Made by a program: the position numbers and the translations under genes. 64,000 nucleotides of DNA from Phenylobacterium hankyongense. GTDB taxonomy: Bacteria; Pseudomonadota; Alphaproteobacteria; Caulobacterales; Caulobacteraceae. The notes under the pieces are model-generated. The model had not been told where the DNA came from. It ran no database searches and saw only the letters and a list, made by a program, of their open reading frames with translations. Positions 27,616-37,163 of this stretch are shown one piece after another. The stretch lies in assembly GCF_003254505.1 (NCBI RefSeq), contig NZ_QFYP01000001.1, positions 3,394,001 through 3,458,000 of the forward strand, written 5' to 3'. The first letter of the stretch is position 1. Every line of letters begins with the position of its first letter.

Positions 27616-29102
27616 CCCAGGCTCTGGACCGATGGTCGCCGCCCATGCGCGACCCGGACGACGATACCCCGCGCCTTGAATGCGGGGTGTTCGGGGTCTT
27701 CGACATCGACGACGCGGCGGCGATGACCGCGCTCGGCCTGCACGCCCTGCAGCACCGCGGCCAGGAGGCCTGCGGCATCGCCTCCTTCGACGGCCAGCGG
27801 TTCCACACCGAGCGCCACATGGGTCACGTGGGCGACGCCTTCGGCGGCGGTGGTCTGGCCGAGCGCATGCCCGGCCGGTTCGCCATCGGCCACACCCGCT
27901 ATTCCACCGCCGGCGGCTCGTTCATCCGCAACGTCCAGCCGATGTTCGCCGACATGGAAGCCGGCGGCGTGGCGCTGGCCCACAACGGCAACCTGACCAA
28001 CTTCCTGACCCTGCGCGAGCAGCTGGTCTCCGACGGGGTGATCTTCCAGTCGACCTCCGATTCCGAGGTGATCCTCCACCTGATCGCGCGGTCGCGGAAA
28101 TCGCGCTTCGTGGACCGGTTCACCGAGGCGCTGTCGCGGATCGAGGGCGGCTACGCCCTGGTGGCGCTGACCAACAAGAAGCTGATCGGCGTCCGCGACC
28201 CGCTGGGCATCCGTCCGCTGGTGCTGGGCGACCTGGACGGCAAGGCCGTGCTGGCCTCCGAGACCTGCGCGCTCGACATGATCGGCGCCCGCTTCGTGCG
28301 CGACATCGAGCACGGCGAGATGGTGATCATCGACCGCCACGGCATCGAGAGCCTGCGGCCCTTCCCGGCCAAGCAGGCGCGGCCGTGCATCTTCGAATAC
28401 GTCTACTTCGCCCGCCCGGACTCGGTGGTGAACGGCCGCTCGGTCTATGACGTGCGCAAGCGCATGGGCCGCCGCCTGGCCCAGGAGGCGCCCGCCGACA
28501 TCGACGTGGTCGTGCCGGTGCCCGACAGCGGCGTCCCCGCCGCCCTCGGCTTCGCCCAGGAAGCCGGCGCGCCCTTCGAGATGGGCATCATCCGCAACCA
28601 CTACGTGGGCCGCACCTTCATCCAGCCGACCCAGGGCGCACGGGAACTGGGCGTGCGCATGAAGCTCGCGCCGAACCGCGCCGTGCTGGCCGGCAAGAAG
28701 GTCATGCTGATCGACGACTCCATCGTCCGCGGCACCAACTCGGTGCGCGTGGTGCGCATGGTGCGCGAAGCCGGCGCCGCCGAGGTCCACCTGCGCTCGG
28801 CCTCGCCGCCGATCCAGTGGCCGGATTACTACGGCATCGACATGCCGGACCGCGACAAGCTGCTGGCGGCCAACCATTCCGTCGAGGAGATCGCCAAGAT
28901 CCTCAACGTGGACTCCATGGGCTACCTGTCGGTGGAGGGGCTCTACTGGGCGATGGGCGTGGGCCCGCGCGACGAGGCCAATCCGCAGTTCACCGACCAC
29001 TACTTCACCGGCGACTACCCCACCCGCCTGCTGGACCGCGAGATCGCCGAGGGCCGCAACGAAGCGGTCGACCGCCAGCTTTCCTTCCTCGTCGACGCGT
29101 GA
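27612..29102 (+). CDS. purF: amidophosphoribosyltransferase
   Basis: This 496-aa enzyme makes 5-phosphoribosylamine from PRPP and glutamine, the first step of purine synthesis. The nucleophile C24 in LECGVFGVF follows a 23-residue propeptide. The glutaminase domain includes RGQEACGIA and GHTRYST, and the PRPP motif is VMLIDDSIVRGT in the C-terminal transferase domain. The ATG overlaps the cvpA stop (ATGA at 27612-27615). Confidence 0.97.
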   Translation: MTQALDRWSPPMRDPDDDTPRLECGVFGVFDIDDAAAMTALGLHALQHRGQEACGIASFDGQRFHTERHMGHVGDAFGGGGLAERMPGRFAIGHTRYSTAGGSFIRNVQPMFADMEAGGVALAHNGNLTNFLTLREQLVSDGVIFQSTSDSEVILHLIARSRKSRFVDRFTEALSRIEGGYALVALTNKKLIGVRDPLGIRPLVLGDLDGKAVLASETCALDMIGARFVRDIEHGEMVIIDRHGIESLRPFPAKQARPCIFEYVYFARPDSVVNGRSVYDVRKRMGRRLAQEAPADIDVVVPVPDSGVPAALGFAQEAGAPFEMGIIRNHYVGRTFIQPTQGARELGVRMKLAPNRAVLAGKKVMLIDDSIVRGTNSVRVVRMVREAGAAEVHLRSASPPIQWPDYYGIDMPDRDKLLAANHSVEEIAKILNVDSMGYLSVEGLYWAMGVGPRDEANPQFTDHYFTGDYPTRLLDREIAEGRNEAVDRQLSFLVDA

Positions 29103-30106
29103 GCGCAGTTAGCCCGGCCGCCCGCCTGAGCCTGTTCGCTCGCCTGCGCCCGGACTGGTACCTCGTCCTCATCATCTCGATGGTGGCGGCGGCGTCGCTG
29201 GCGCCTGCGCGTGGAGCCGCCGGCCCGGCGTTCGACTGGGCGACCAAGGTCGCCATCGGCCTGGTGTTCTTCCTGCATGGGGCGCGGCTGTCGCGGGAGG
29301 CGGTGATCCGCGGCCTGACCCACTGGCGGCTGCATCTGGTGGTGTTGGCCGCCACCTTCGTGCTGTTCCCCGTGCTCTGCCTGGCCGTGGCCGCCCTGCC
29401 CGGCTGGATCACGCCCAGGGAGCTTGCGGGCGGGATCGTCTTCCTGGGCTGCCTGCCGTCGACCATCCAGTCGTCGATCAGCTTCACCGTCGTCGCCCGC
29501 GGCAACGTCGCGGCCGCCGTAGCCGCGGCGTCGGCCTCCAACCTGCTGGGCATCGTGCTGACGCCGGTGCTGGTGGGCCTGCTGCTGCACGCCCAGGGCG
29601 CGATGTCGGCGAGCGCGGCGGAGTCCATCGTCCTGCAACTCCTGGTCCCCTTCCTGGGCGGCCAGCTCCTGCGGCGCTGGATAGGACCGTGGATCACCCG
29701 CAACGCCAGGACGCTGTCGATGATCGACCGCGGCTCGATCCTGCTGGTGGTCTACACCGCCTTCTCCGGGGCGGTGATCGCCGGCGTCTGGTCGCGCGTC
29801 AGCGCGCTCGACCTGATCCGGCTGCTCATCCTCTGCGCCGTCCTGCTGGCGGCGGCGCTGGCGGCCACCCTCGCCATAGCGCGAGCCATGGGCTTCAACA
29901 CCCCGGACCAGATCGCCATCCTGTTCTGCGGCTCCAAGAAGAGCCTGGCGGCCGGCGTTCCGATGGCCGGCGTGCTGTTCCCGCACGCCGCCGCGGGGCT
30001 GGCGCTGCTGCCGCTGATGCTGTTCCACCAGATCCAGCTGATGGCCTGCGCGGCGATCGCCCAGGCCTATGCGAAGCGACCTGACTTGGGCGACGAGACC
30101 GTCTAG
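29099..30106 (+). CDS. bile acid:sodium symporter (BASS/SBF-like) family transporter
   Basis: The 335-aa protein has about nine to ten membrane helices. Landmarks include HGARLSREAV, FLGCLPSTIQSSISFTVVARGN and a repeated, inverted-topology half near CGSKKSLAAGVPMAGVLF. These fit the SBF-like (PF13593-type) transporters of the BASS superfamily, which carry organic anions with Na+. It starts at GTG 29099, overlapping the purF stop by 4 bases, so it is translationally coupled. The substrate is unknown. Confidence 0.85.
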   Translation: MSAVSPAARLSLFARLRPDWYLVLIISMVAAASLAPARGAAGPAFDWATKVAIGLVFFLHGARLSREAVIRGLTHWRLHLVVLAATFVLFPVLCLAVAALPGWITPRELAGGIVFLGCLPSTIQSSISFTVVARGNVAAAVAAASASNLLGIVLTPVLVGLLLHAQGAMSASAAESIVLQLLVPFLGGQLLRRWIGPWITRNARTLSMIDRGSILLVVYTAFSGAVIAGVWSRVSALDLIRLLILCAVLLAAALAATLAIARAMGFNTPDQIAILFCGSKKSLAAGVPMAGVLFPHAAAGLALLPLMLFHQIQLMACAAIAQAYAKRPDLGDETV

Positions 30107-30116
30107 AGAGCGGCGC

Positions 30117-30878
30117 ATGTCGGACACCTCCTCCTCGCCCCGCCCGCTCGCGGACAAGATCGCCCTCGTCACCGGCGCCAGCCGCGGCATCGGCCGCGCC
30201 GCCGCCCTGGCCCTCGCGAACGCCGGCGCCCACGTCGTCGCCGTCGCGCGCACGCAGGGCGGACTGGTGGAGCTGGACGACGAGATCCGCGCCGCCACTG
30301 GCCAGCCGGCGACGCTCGTGCCCCTCGACGTCGCCGACGGCGATGCGGTCGATCAGCTCGGATTCGCGATCCACCAGCGGTTCGGCCGCCTGGACGTCCT
30401 GGTCCACGCCGCCGGGGTCCTCGGACCCATGACGCCGGTCTCGCACATCGAGCCCAAGCACTGGGACCGGGTGATGGCCGTGAACCTGACCGCCGCCTAC
30501 CGGCTGATCCGCACGACGGAGCCGCTGCTGCGCGCCTCGACGGCGGGGCGGGCCATCTTCCTCACCTCGGAGCGCGCCACGCAGCCGAAGGCCTTCTGGG
30601 GCCTCTACGGGACGACCCAGGCGGGGCTGGAGGCGATCGTCCGGGCCTGGGCCGACGAGCTGGAGCAGACCCCGGTCCGCGCCGTGTTGCTGGATCCGGG
30701 CGCGATGCGCACCAAGCTGCGCGCCGAGGCCATGCCCGGCGAGGACCCGCTGACCCTGCCGGAGCCGGCGGAGATCGGGCCGCTGGTAGTCGAGCTGGCG
30801 CAGGCCGATCTCGGCCTGCCCACGCTCACCGTGGGCTTCGACGCGTGGAAGTCGGGCGGGACGCTCGCTTCGGCTTGA
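30117..30878 (+). CDS. SDR-family oxidoreductase with Gln in place of the catalytic Lys
   Basis: The 253-aa Rossmann protein has the cofactor motif TGASRGIG (19-26), the structural motif NAAG-like HAAG (97-100), N123 in AVNLT and S151 in FLTSE. The active-site YxxxK reads YGTTQ: Y164 is present but residue 168 is Gln (codon CAG). It resembles YciK-type SDRs. The Lys lowers the Tyr pKa and binds the nicotinamide ribose, so catalysis may be weak or altered. Its 3' end overlaps the convergent der gene by 53 bases, and it is the last gene of the radA-purF run. Confidence 0.88.
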   Translation: MSDTSSSPRPLADKIALVTGASRGIGRAAALALANAGAHVVAVARTQGGLVELDDEIRAATGQPATLVPLDVADGDAVDQLGFAIHQRFGRLDVLVHAAGVLGPMTPVSHIEPKHWDRVMAVNLTAAYRLIRTTEPLLRASTAGRAIFLTSERATQPKAFWGLYGTTQAGLEAIVRAWADELEQTPVRAVLLDPGAMRTKLRAEAMPGEDPLTLPEPAEIGPLVVELAQADLGLPTLTVGFDAWKSGGTLASA

Positions 30879-32418
30879 CGCCGGGACGCAGGAGCTTGGC
30901 CGCGCGGCCGCGGGGATTGCCCGGCTTGGCCTTGGCGCCCTGCGGCTTGGCCTTGCCGTGCAGCTTGGGCTTGCCCACCGCGCCGGCCTTCGACTTCTCC
31001 GCCGCAGCGATCCGCCGCTTGGCCACCAGCCCGGTCTTCGCGCCCGGCGCCGAACGGGTCGGACCGGCCGAGCCGCTCTTCTCCTCGCCCTCGGCGTAGG
31101 GGTTCTTGTTCGACTTCACCGTCACCCGGATCGGCACGCCCGGCAGGTCGAAGCTCTCGCGGATCGAGTTGATCAGGTAGCGGCGATAGCTCTCCGGCAG
31201 CTGGTCGGCGCGGGTGGCGAACAGCACGAAGGTCGGCGGCCGCGCCTTGGTCTGGGCCATGTACTTGGGCCGCACCCGGCGCCCGCCCACGGCCGGCGGC
31301 GGGTGGCGCTCGATGGCCATGTGCAGCCAGTCGTTGAGGTCGCGGGTCTTCACCTTGGTCGACCAGTCGGAATGGACCTTGAAGACGGCGGGCATCAGCT
31401 TGTCGAGGCCACGCCCGGTCTCGGCCGACAGCGCGATGATCGGCGCGCCGCGCACCTGCGGCAATTGCCGCTGCGCCTCCTCGATCAGCTCGGCGAGCTT
31501 GGCCTGCGGATCCTCGACGAGGTCCCACTTGGCCAGCACGAAGACCAGGCCGCGGCCTTCGCGCTCGACCAGGTCGGCGATCTGCAGGTCCTGGATCTCG
31601 AACGGATGGGTGGCGTCCATCACCAGGATGACGATCTCGGCGAAGGTGATCGCCCGGATGCTGTCGTGGGTGGAGAGCTTCTCCAGCTTCTCCTGGACCT
31701 TGGCCTTGCGGCGCAGGCCGGCGGTGTCCACCAGCCGCACCGGGCGGCCGCCCCATTCCCAGTCGACCGGGATGGCGTCGCGGGTGATGCCGGCCTCGGG
31801 CCCGGTCAGCAGGCGGTCCTCGCCGATCAGCCGGTTCACCAGCGTCGACTTGCCGGCGTTCGGCCGCCCGACGATGGCGATCCGCACGTGTTTTTCGCCG
31901 TCGTCGTCGGACTCCGCGTCGGTGTCGGCGCCGACCGCGGTCAGGGCGGCGTAGAGGTCGGCCATCCCCTCGCCGTGCTCGGCGGAGATCGGCACCGGCT
32001 CGCCGAGGCCGAGGCCATAGGCCTCCAGGATACCGTTGTCGCCCGCCCTGCCCTCGGCCTTGTTGGCCGCCAGCACCACCGGCTTGTCGCGCTTGCGGAG
32101 GATCTCGGCGAACACCTCGTCGAGGGGGGTGACGCCGTCGCGCGCGTCGATGACGAACAGCGAGACGTCGGCCTCGTCGATGGCGAGCTCGGTCTGGGCG
32201 CGCATGCGCGATTCCAGGCTCTCGTCGGTGACGTCCTCGAAGCCGGCGGTGTCGATCAGCTCCAGGTCGAGGTCGCCCAGCCGTCCGACGCCGAAGCGGC
32301 GGTCGCGGGTGACGCCCGGCTGGTCATCGACGATGGCGAGCTTCTGCCCCGCCAGCCGGTTGAACAAGGTGGACTTGCCGACATTGGGACGGCCGACGAT
32401 CGCAAGCTTCAACGCCAT
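30826..32418 (-). CDS. der: ribosome-associated GTPase Der (EngA)
   Basis: The 530-aa protein has two tandem GTPase domains with G1 motifs GRPNVGKS (9-16) and GRPNAGKS (184-191), and G3 DTAGF and DTAGL. G4 is degenerate-looking NKAE in the first domain and AKWD in the second. A KH-like domain follows (about 360-440) with [20 protein letters not shown]. The family is essential for 50S assembly. A C-terminal extension of roughly 80 residues, rich in Lys, Ala, Pro and Gly, follows the KH domain and could bind rRNA; its distal end is antisense to the SDR gene. Confidence 0.95.
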   Translation of the reverse strand: MALKLAIVGRPNVGKSTLFNRLAGQKLAIVDDQPGVTRDRRFGVGRLGDLDLELIDTAGFEDVTDESLESRMRAQTELAIDEADVSLFVIDARDGVTPLDEVFAEILRKRDKPVVLAANKAEGRAGDNGILEAYGLGLGEPVPISAEHGEGMADLYAALTAVGADTDAESDDDGEKHVRIAIVGRPNAGKSTLVNRLIGEDRLLTGPEAGITRDAIPVDWEWGGRPVRLVDTAGLRRKAKVQEKLEKLSTHDSIRAITFAEIVILVMDATHPFEIQDLQIADLVEREGRGLVFVLAKWDLVEDPQAKLAELIEEAQRQLPQVRGAPIIALSAETGRGLDKLMPAVFKVHSDWSTKVKTRDLNDWLHMAIERHPPPAVGGRRVRPKYMAQTKARPPTFVLFATRADQLPESYRRYLINSIRESFDLPGVPIRVTVKSNKNPYAEGEEKSGSAGPTRSAPGAKTGLVAKRRIAAAEKSKAGAVGKPKLHGKAKPQGAKAKPGNPRGRAAKLLRPGVKPKRASRPTSTRRSPR

Positions 32419-32441
32419 GGTCGGTCAGCCTATCCCGCGGC

Positions 32442-33830
32442 TCAGCGCAGCGCGATGAGTTGCGCGGCGTCGGTCACCACATAGACGGTGTTGCCCACGG
32501 CGATCGGTCCGATGACGGCCGGGCCGCCGAGTTCGACGCGCTTCTCGATCTCGCCGGTCTTGGCGTTGACCGAGACGAGTTCGCCGGAGGAGCCGGCGAT
32601 CAGCAGCCGGTTGTTGGCCAGGAGCGGGCTCGACCAGATCGGCCGCAGCGTCTTGTGGCTGCCGATCTTCAGGAAGCCGCCCACGCGCTTCGGCTTGAAG
32701 CCCGCGTTGAGGTCGCGGATCCAGTAGACCTGGCCGCTCTCGCGGGCGGCGCAGATCACCTCGCCGGCCTTGGAGACCACGTAGACCACGTCGCCGGCCG
32801 GCCAAGGCGTGGTGATGCCCACCACCGGCAAGCTCCAGCGCGCCTGGCCGGTGCGCAGGTCGGTGGCGGCGAACACGCCGGAGTGGCTCACCGCATAGAC
32901 GTCGCCCTGGTAGATCACCGGGCGGCCGGGAATGTCGCGGATCTCCGACAGCGCGCTGGTGCGGCTGGCCCGCGACAGGGCCTCGTTCCACAGGTCGTTG
33001 CCGTTGGAGGAGCGCAGCGCCACCAGTTCGCCGGAGCCGAAGGAGGCGACCACGGTGTCGCCCTGCACCGCGGGGCTCGAAGCCGCCAGGATGCGCGCCG
33101 ATTCCGACAGCGCCTGGTAGGTCCAGCCCGGCGCGCCGGTCGCGGCGTCGAAGGTCAACAGGGTGTTGTCGAGCGACACCACCAGCACCCGACCGCCGGA
33201 GACGTTGGGCGCGGCGTGCATCGGTTGCTCGGTGCGGGTGCGCCAGCCCATGGCGCCGGTGGCGGCGTCGAGCTGCACGACTTCGCGGTAGCCCGACGAG
33301 ACGTAGAGCTTGCCGTCGGCATAGGCCACGCCGCCGCCGGACCCTTCACGGTCGCGCTTGTTGTCGGTGGGCTTGATGCTGGTGCGCCAGATCTGCGCGC
33401 CGCTCTGGGCGTCGTGCGCCGAGACCGTGTCATCGGCGTCCATGACGAAGATCTTGCCGCCGGCGGCGACCGGCGGAGCAGTCAGCTGATAGCCGGCCTT
33501 CGAGCCCTGGCCGAAGCCACGGCGCCAGGCGATCGCCAGGTTCGGCGCGGCGTCGACGTGCTCGATGGACTGTTCCGGCGTGCCGCCCGGCAGCGGCCAG
33601 TCGGCGACGACAGTCGGGGTCGGCAGGGCGAAGTCGACGCCCTTCAACGCATCGGCGACCTCGAGCTTCTGGTCCGCGGCGACGATGGAGATGCGCTCCC
33701 CCTCGCTGGCGGTCTCCTGCGGTCCGGCCTTGCCGTGGAAGGGATTGATCCGGCTGATCGTCGAGCAGCCGCTCGCGCCGACGGCGGCGACCAGGAAGAC
33801 GGCAAGGAGACTGTTGCGGCGCGACGTCAT
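32442..33830 (-). CDS. bamB: outer-membrane assembly lipoprotein BamB (PQQ-like beta-propeller)
   Basis: The 462-aa protein has a lipoprotein signal with lipobox GASGC (C22). Repeated W-containing propeller blades follow, such as GAQIWRTS, GAMGWRTR, GAPGWTYQ and NDLWNEA, eight-bladed in this family. BamB is a periplasmic-face outer-membrane lipoprotein of the BAM complex that inserts beta-barrels. It lies between yfgM-like and der genes, the classic yfgM-bamB-der arrangement, and its ATG overlaps the preceding stop by 4 bases. Confidence 0.92.
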   Translation of the reverse strand: MTSRRNSLLAVFLVAAVGASGCSTISRINPFHGKAGPQETASEGERISIVAADQKLEVADALKGVDFALPTPTVVADWPLPGGTPEQSIEHVDAAPNLAIAWRRGFGQGSKAGYQLTAPPVAAGGKIFVMDADDTVSAHDAQSGAQIWRTSIKPTDNKRDREGSGGGVAYADGKLYVSSGYREVVQLDAATGAMGWRTRTEQPMHAAPNVSGGRVLVVSLDNTLLTFDAATGAPGWTYQALSESARILAASSPAVQGDTVVASFGSGELVALRSSNGNDLWNEALSRASRTSALSEIRDIPGRPVIYQGDVYAVSHSGVFAATDLRTGQARWSLPVVGITTPWPAGDVVYVVSKAGEVICAARESGQVYWIRDLNAGFKPKRVGGFLKIGSHKTLRPIWSSPLLANNRLLIAGSSGELVSVNAKTGEIEKRVELGGPAVIGPIAVGNTVYVVTDAAQLIALR

Positions 33831-34600
33831 TGAGGACCGGGGGCTTGCGGTTGGGCTTGCGCGGGCGCCGCACCGGGCGGCATCGCCCCGGGCGCCAGGA
33901 GAACGGACGGCGGCAGGGCCGCGGCGGCCCTGGCGGCCGCAGGCACCGCCTTGGCGGAGCCGGAATCGATCAGGTCCTTGGCGGCCGAGGCGCGGGCCCG
34001 GGCGCCTTCAGGCGCATCCAGCATGCCGGCGATGATCACGAAGTCGGTCCGCGCCCCCGCCGTATTGCCGGCCATCAGCTTGGCGAACGCCAGCGCCTCG
34101 CGGGCCTGGACCCGATAGGGGTGGCCGTCCTTCATCAGCGGGGTCAAGCGCGCCTCCACGTCCTTGTAGGGGGCGGTGTCCAGCAAGGCGAAGGCGGATT
34201 TGAGGCGCGCGGCGTCGCCGAGGATGTCGTCCGGCGCGGCCGCGGCGGCCTCGTCGAACAGCTTCACGGCCTCGTCGCGCTTGTTGTCGCGGACCTTGAG
34301 CCCGCCGAGCTGCATCAGCGCCAGGGTCTTGTAGCCCTTGGCGGGCGACTTCGCGACCTCGCCCCACAGCTGCACGGCCTGGGCGTCGCGGCCCTGGCCG
34401 AAGGCGTCGAGCGCCGTCGAATACTGTTCGGAGGCCTTGTTGGCCGCCTGCTCGCGGTACTTCTCCCAGCCCCAGAAGGCCAGGGCCGCGATCAGCGCGG
34501 CGGCGAGCACGGCCAGCACCCAAGGCAGGGCCTTCAGCACAAGCGTCCGGTATCGGTCGGAGCGAAGCTGCTCCTCGACCTCTTCAAACAGATCGGCCAC
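33827..34600 (-). CDS. yfgM: YfgM-like tetratricopeptide membrane protein
   Basis: The 257-aa protein has a short cytoplasmic N-terminus (MADLFEEVEEQLRSDRY) and one membrane helix (about 24-45). A periplasmic TPR-like helical domain (about 50-215) follows, with a Pro/Ala-rich tail. YfgM works with SecYEG-associated chaperones in E. coli. The location immediately before bamB and der supports the call; sequence conservation of this family is modest. Confidence 0.85.
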   Translation of the reverse strand: MADLFEEVEEQLRSDRYRTLVLKALPWVLAVLAAALIAALAFWGWEKYREQAANKASEQYSTALDAFGQGRDAQAVQLWGEVAKSPAKGYKTLALMQLGGLKVRDNKRDEAVKLFDEAAAAAPDDILGDAARLKSAFALLDTAPYKDVEARLTPLMKDGHPYRVQAREALAFAKLMAGNTAGARTDFVIIAGMLDAPEGARARASAAKDLIDSGSAKAVPAAARAAAALPPSVLLAPGAMPPGAAPAQAQPQAPGPQ

Positions 34601-34706
34601 GAATGGGGACTCCGGACTCTTCGGTAGGGGCGTCAGACAGAGGCCGGGAACCTATAGCGCGCCGACCCGCGCCGCAACGCTCCCGGTTCCCGCGGGCCAG
34701 ATAGGC

Positions 34707-35534
34707 TCAGACCGCCTTGGCGAAATAGATTTCAGCGGGGCCCGGGAAGCGCCGCTCGCGGACGTCTTCGGCGTAGGCCGCCACCGCGCGGCCGATCTCG
34801 CCGCGCAGGTCGGCGTAGCGGCGGACGAACTTCGGGGTCCAGTCGAACAGGCCCAGCATGTCGTCGGTGACCAGGATCTGCCCGTCGCAACCCGACGAGG
34901 CGCCGATGCCGATGGTCGGGACCGGGATCGCCTCGGTGATCTCCCGCGCCAGGCCCTCGGCCACGCCTTCGACCACGACGGCGAAGGCCCCCGCCTCGGC
35001 GGTGGCCTTGGCGTCCTCCAGGATTCGGCGCCGCTCGTCGCCGGCCTTGCCCTTGGCCTTGAAGCCGCCGTCCACCAGCACCGCCTGCGGGCGCAGGCCC
35101 ACATGGCCCATCACCGGGATGCCGCGCTTGACCATGTAGTCGATGGTCTCGGCGATGGTCGGGCCGGCCTCGACCTTCACCGCCTGGGCGCCGGTTTCCT
35201 TCATCAGCCGCGTGGCGTTGGCGTAGGCGACCTCGGCGGAGCCCTCGTAGGACCCGAACGGCATGTCGATGACCACCATGGCGGTCTTCGATCCGCGCAT
35301 CACCGCCTGGCCGTGGAGAATCATCATCTCCAGGGTCACGCCGACGGTGTTCGGCAGGCCGTGGACCACCATGCCGACGGAATCGCCGACCAGCAGCAGG
35401 TCGCAATGCTCGTCCAGCAGCTCGGCCATGGGGGCGGTGTAGGCCGTCAGGCAGACCACCGGCGTTTTGCCCTTGCGGGCCCGGACGTCCGGCGCGGCGA
35501 GGCGTCTGACCGCCTCCTGGCGATGGGATGACAA
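34707..35534 (-). CDS. panB: 3-methyl-2-oxobutanoate hydroxymethyltransferase
   Basis: This 275-aa cytoplasmic enzyme adds a hydroxymethyl group from 5,10-methylene-THF to 2-oxoisovalerate, making ketopantoate for pantothenate and CoA. Family motifs seen are [25 protein letters not shown], the metal-binding [10 protein letters not shown] and [10 protein letters not shown], plus [14 protein letters not shown]. It is followed downstream by the yfgM-bamB-der run after 106 bases. Confidence 0.96.
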   Translation of the reverse strand: MSSHRQEAVRRLAAPDVRARKGKTPVVCLTAYTAPMAELLDEHCDLLLVGDSVGMVVHGLPNTVGVTLEMMILHGQAVMRGSKTAMVVIDMPFGSYEGSAEVAYANATRLMKETGAQAVKVEAGPTIAETIDYMVKRGIPVMGHVGLRPQAVLVDGGFKAKGKAGDERRRILEDAKATAEAGAFAVVVEGVAEGLAREITEAIPVPTIGIGASSGCDGQILVTDDMLGLFDWTPKFVRRYADLRGEIGRAVAAYAEDVRERRFPGPAEIYFAKAV

Positions 35535-35537
35535 GGC

Positions 35538-35915
35538 TCAGATCTCCTCGATCACGCGGGTCAGCACAAAGCCCATCATCAGCACGGCCAGCCCGACGGC
35601 GATCCACACCACGCCGCCGCCGGCCGACAGCGACGACAGCCATTCGGCCCGGGGCTTCATCTCGCTCAGCCCGGTGGAAAGCAGGCGCACCGAGCTCTCG
35701 GCCGATTCCACCCGCTGGTAGACGTTGGACACGATCAGCTGGCTGGCGCCGATGACCCCGCCGCACACGCCGGCCGCGCCGATCAGCCAGCGGCGCGTGT
35801 TCCAGCCGCGATCGAGCCGGCGCTCCACGCGCTCGGCGAAACCGTCGGCGTCGGGCAACTCAGGCCCCTCGGCGAAGAAGCGTTCAAGGCGGCGTTCGAA
35901 TTCGACCTCAGCCAT
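35538..35915 (-). CDS. small two-helix membrane protein, candidate anti-sigma factor
   Basis: The 125-aa protein starts MAEVEFERRLERFF and has an acidic cytoplasmic N-terminus of about 45 residues. Two hydrophobic segments lie at about 46-65 and 97-117. Its ATG at 35915 overlaps the end of the ECF sigma gene by 8 bases, the usual sigma/anti-sigma coupling. It lacks the HxxxCxxC zinc motif of the ZAS anti-sigma class, so the anti-sigma assignment rests on context and topology only. Confidence 0.6.
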   Translation of the reverse strand: MAEVEFERRLERFFAEGPELPDADGFAERVERRLDRGWNTRRWLIGAAGVCGGVIGASQLIVSNVYQRVESAESSVRLLSTGLSEMKPRAEWLSSLSAGGGVVWIAVGLAVLMMGFVLTRVIEEI

Positions 35916-36492
35916 TGCCGCGCCTCCCTTCCAGAGCAGCGCCGTCGGTCGGCGCCAGTCGCGTTCTGAGCTTTTCCAGACCACGTTTGACATGCGATTT
36001 GACCGTTCCAAGCGGCAGGTTCAAGGCCTCGGCCGCCTCGGCGTGGGACAGCCCTGCGCCGAAGCAGAGCGATACGCAAAGCCGTTCGGCCGGCGCGAGC
36101 GATTTCAGCCCCTCGTCCAGGTCGATCGCCGCGTCGGCGTCGCCGGTCCGGACCTCGACCTCGTCCTCCGCGCCCTCGAAGGCGAATGCGCCCAACCGGC
36201 GCTCCCGCTGCAGCCGGCGCAGATAGAGCCGGGCGGCGATCCGCTTCACCCAGCCCGCGAACGTGCCCTCGCCGCGGAATTCGGCGATGCGTTCGAAGGC
36301 GGCCAGGAAGGCGTCCTGCGCCACGTCGTCGGCTTCGGAAGCCTGCGCGCCCATCCGGCGCAGCAGCCCTCTGACGGTCGAGCCGTGCCGACGCACCAGC
36401 TCGCCGAAGGCTCGCCGTTCGCCCGTCGCGGCGTGGGCGCAGAGCTCCACGTCGTGCAGGCTGGCGAACCGTAAGTTTCTTGAGCCCGGCAT
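35908..36492 (-). CDS. ECF-family RNA polymerase sigma factor
   Basis: The 194-aa sigma factor has only regions 2 and 4. Region 2 contains FGELVRRHGSTVRGLLRRM, the DDVAQDAFLAAF segment and FAGWVKRIAARLYLRRL. Region 4 has the helix-turn-helix LSHAEAAEALNLPLGTVKSHVKRGLEKLR. Such factors direct RNA polymerase to stress or envelope promoters, usually including their own. It lies between a DUF6249 membrane protein upstream and the candidate anti-sigma downstream on the same strand, probably one operon with its promoter near 36900-36960. Confidence 0.92.
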   Translation of the reverse strand: MPGSRNLRFASLHDVELCAHAATGERRAFGELVRRHGSTVRGLLRRMGAQASEADDVAQDAFLAAFERIAEFRGEGTFAGWVKRIAARLYLRRLQRERRLGAFAFEGAEDEVEVRTGDADAAIDLDEGLKSLAPAERLCVSLCFGAGLSHAEAAEALNLPLGTVKSHVKRGLEKLRTRLAPTDGAALEGRRGNG

Positions 36493-36517
36493 GGGCTGTT
36501 CCCCCGGCTAGCCCAGT

Positions 36518-36898
36518 CTACTTGCGGTCTCGATTGAGGAAGGAAATTACGATGAACGCCAGGCCGATGAAGGCCGGGAAGGCGGCGATGCCGATCAGCG
36601 GATAGGTGGCGTCGGGTTCGTCGAAGCTCAGCGCCACGCCGAGCGCCGCCATGCCGATGCCGACTCCCAGCCAGATGATCCCGGTCCGCAGGTCGCGGCT
36701 CGACGACGGCAGGGTGCGGTCCGGCTTCACGTCGGTGGTCATGGCCGCGACCACTTCCGGCGGCAGCGGTTGGCCCTTCTCGATCGCCGCGCGCAGGGTG
36801 TCCTGCAGCTTCTGGCGTTCGAGGCTCTTGAAGTAACGCGGCGCGATGACGATCGCTGCGATCATCGCGAACAGGGTGATGGGGATCAGTATTTCCAT
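36518..36898 (-). CDS. DUF6249-like membrane protein
   Basis: The 126-aa protein has a hydrophobic helix at the N-terminus (MEILIPITLFAMIAAIVIA), a cytoplasmic or periplasmic middle (about 22-70), and two further helices ending VISFLNRDRK. This layout fits DUF6249, small proteins often encoded beside ECF sigma/anti-sigma pairs. It lies 25 bases upstream of the sigma gene and may be a third regulator or a sensor. The function is unknown. Confidence 0.7.
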   Translation of the reverse strand: MEILIPITLFAMIAAIVIAPRYFKSLERQKLQDTLRAAIEKGQPLPPEVVAAMTTDVKPDRTLPSSSRDLRTGIIWLGVGIGMAALGVALSFDEPDATYPLIGIAAFPAFIGLAFIVISFLNRDRK

Positions 36899-36960
36899 TT
36901 AATCTTCTCCTCTCGAAGTTGCGCGGACGGTTCAGCCCGTTCCTGATAGCAAAGAGGCGC

Positions 36961-37044
36961 CCGGCCCGCCTGATAGATGCAGTCGGGCCCATGAATTCTT
37001 CGTCATGATTTGGGACGAGACGCCACGGCTTTGAGGCGGGCCGG
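36961..37044. repeat. 11-bp perfect inverted repeat upstream of the ECF operon
   Basis: CCGGCCCGCCT (36961-36971) and AGGCGGGCCGG (37034-37044) are perfect complements separated by 62 bases, in the 265-base gap between the DUF6249 and Spx-like genes. The spacer is AT-richer. It may be a long stem for the upstream operon or a regulator site. Confidence 0.45.
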
Positions 37045-37163
37045 CCGCAGTCTCCGCGCGCATCACGGGGCGCAGGCGCGGTCGGGCCGCCGCCCCAACG
37101 ACTGCGGATCAAGGTAACATGGGTCAGCGAGTGGACCCAGGGACGGATGGCCTGGGGAGACGG

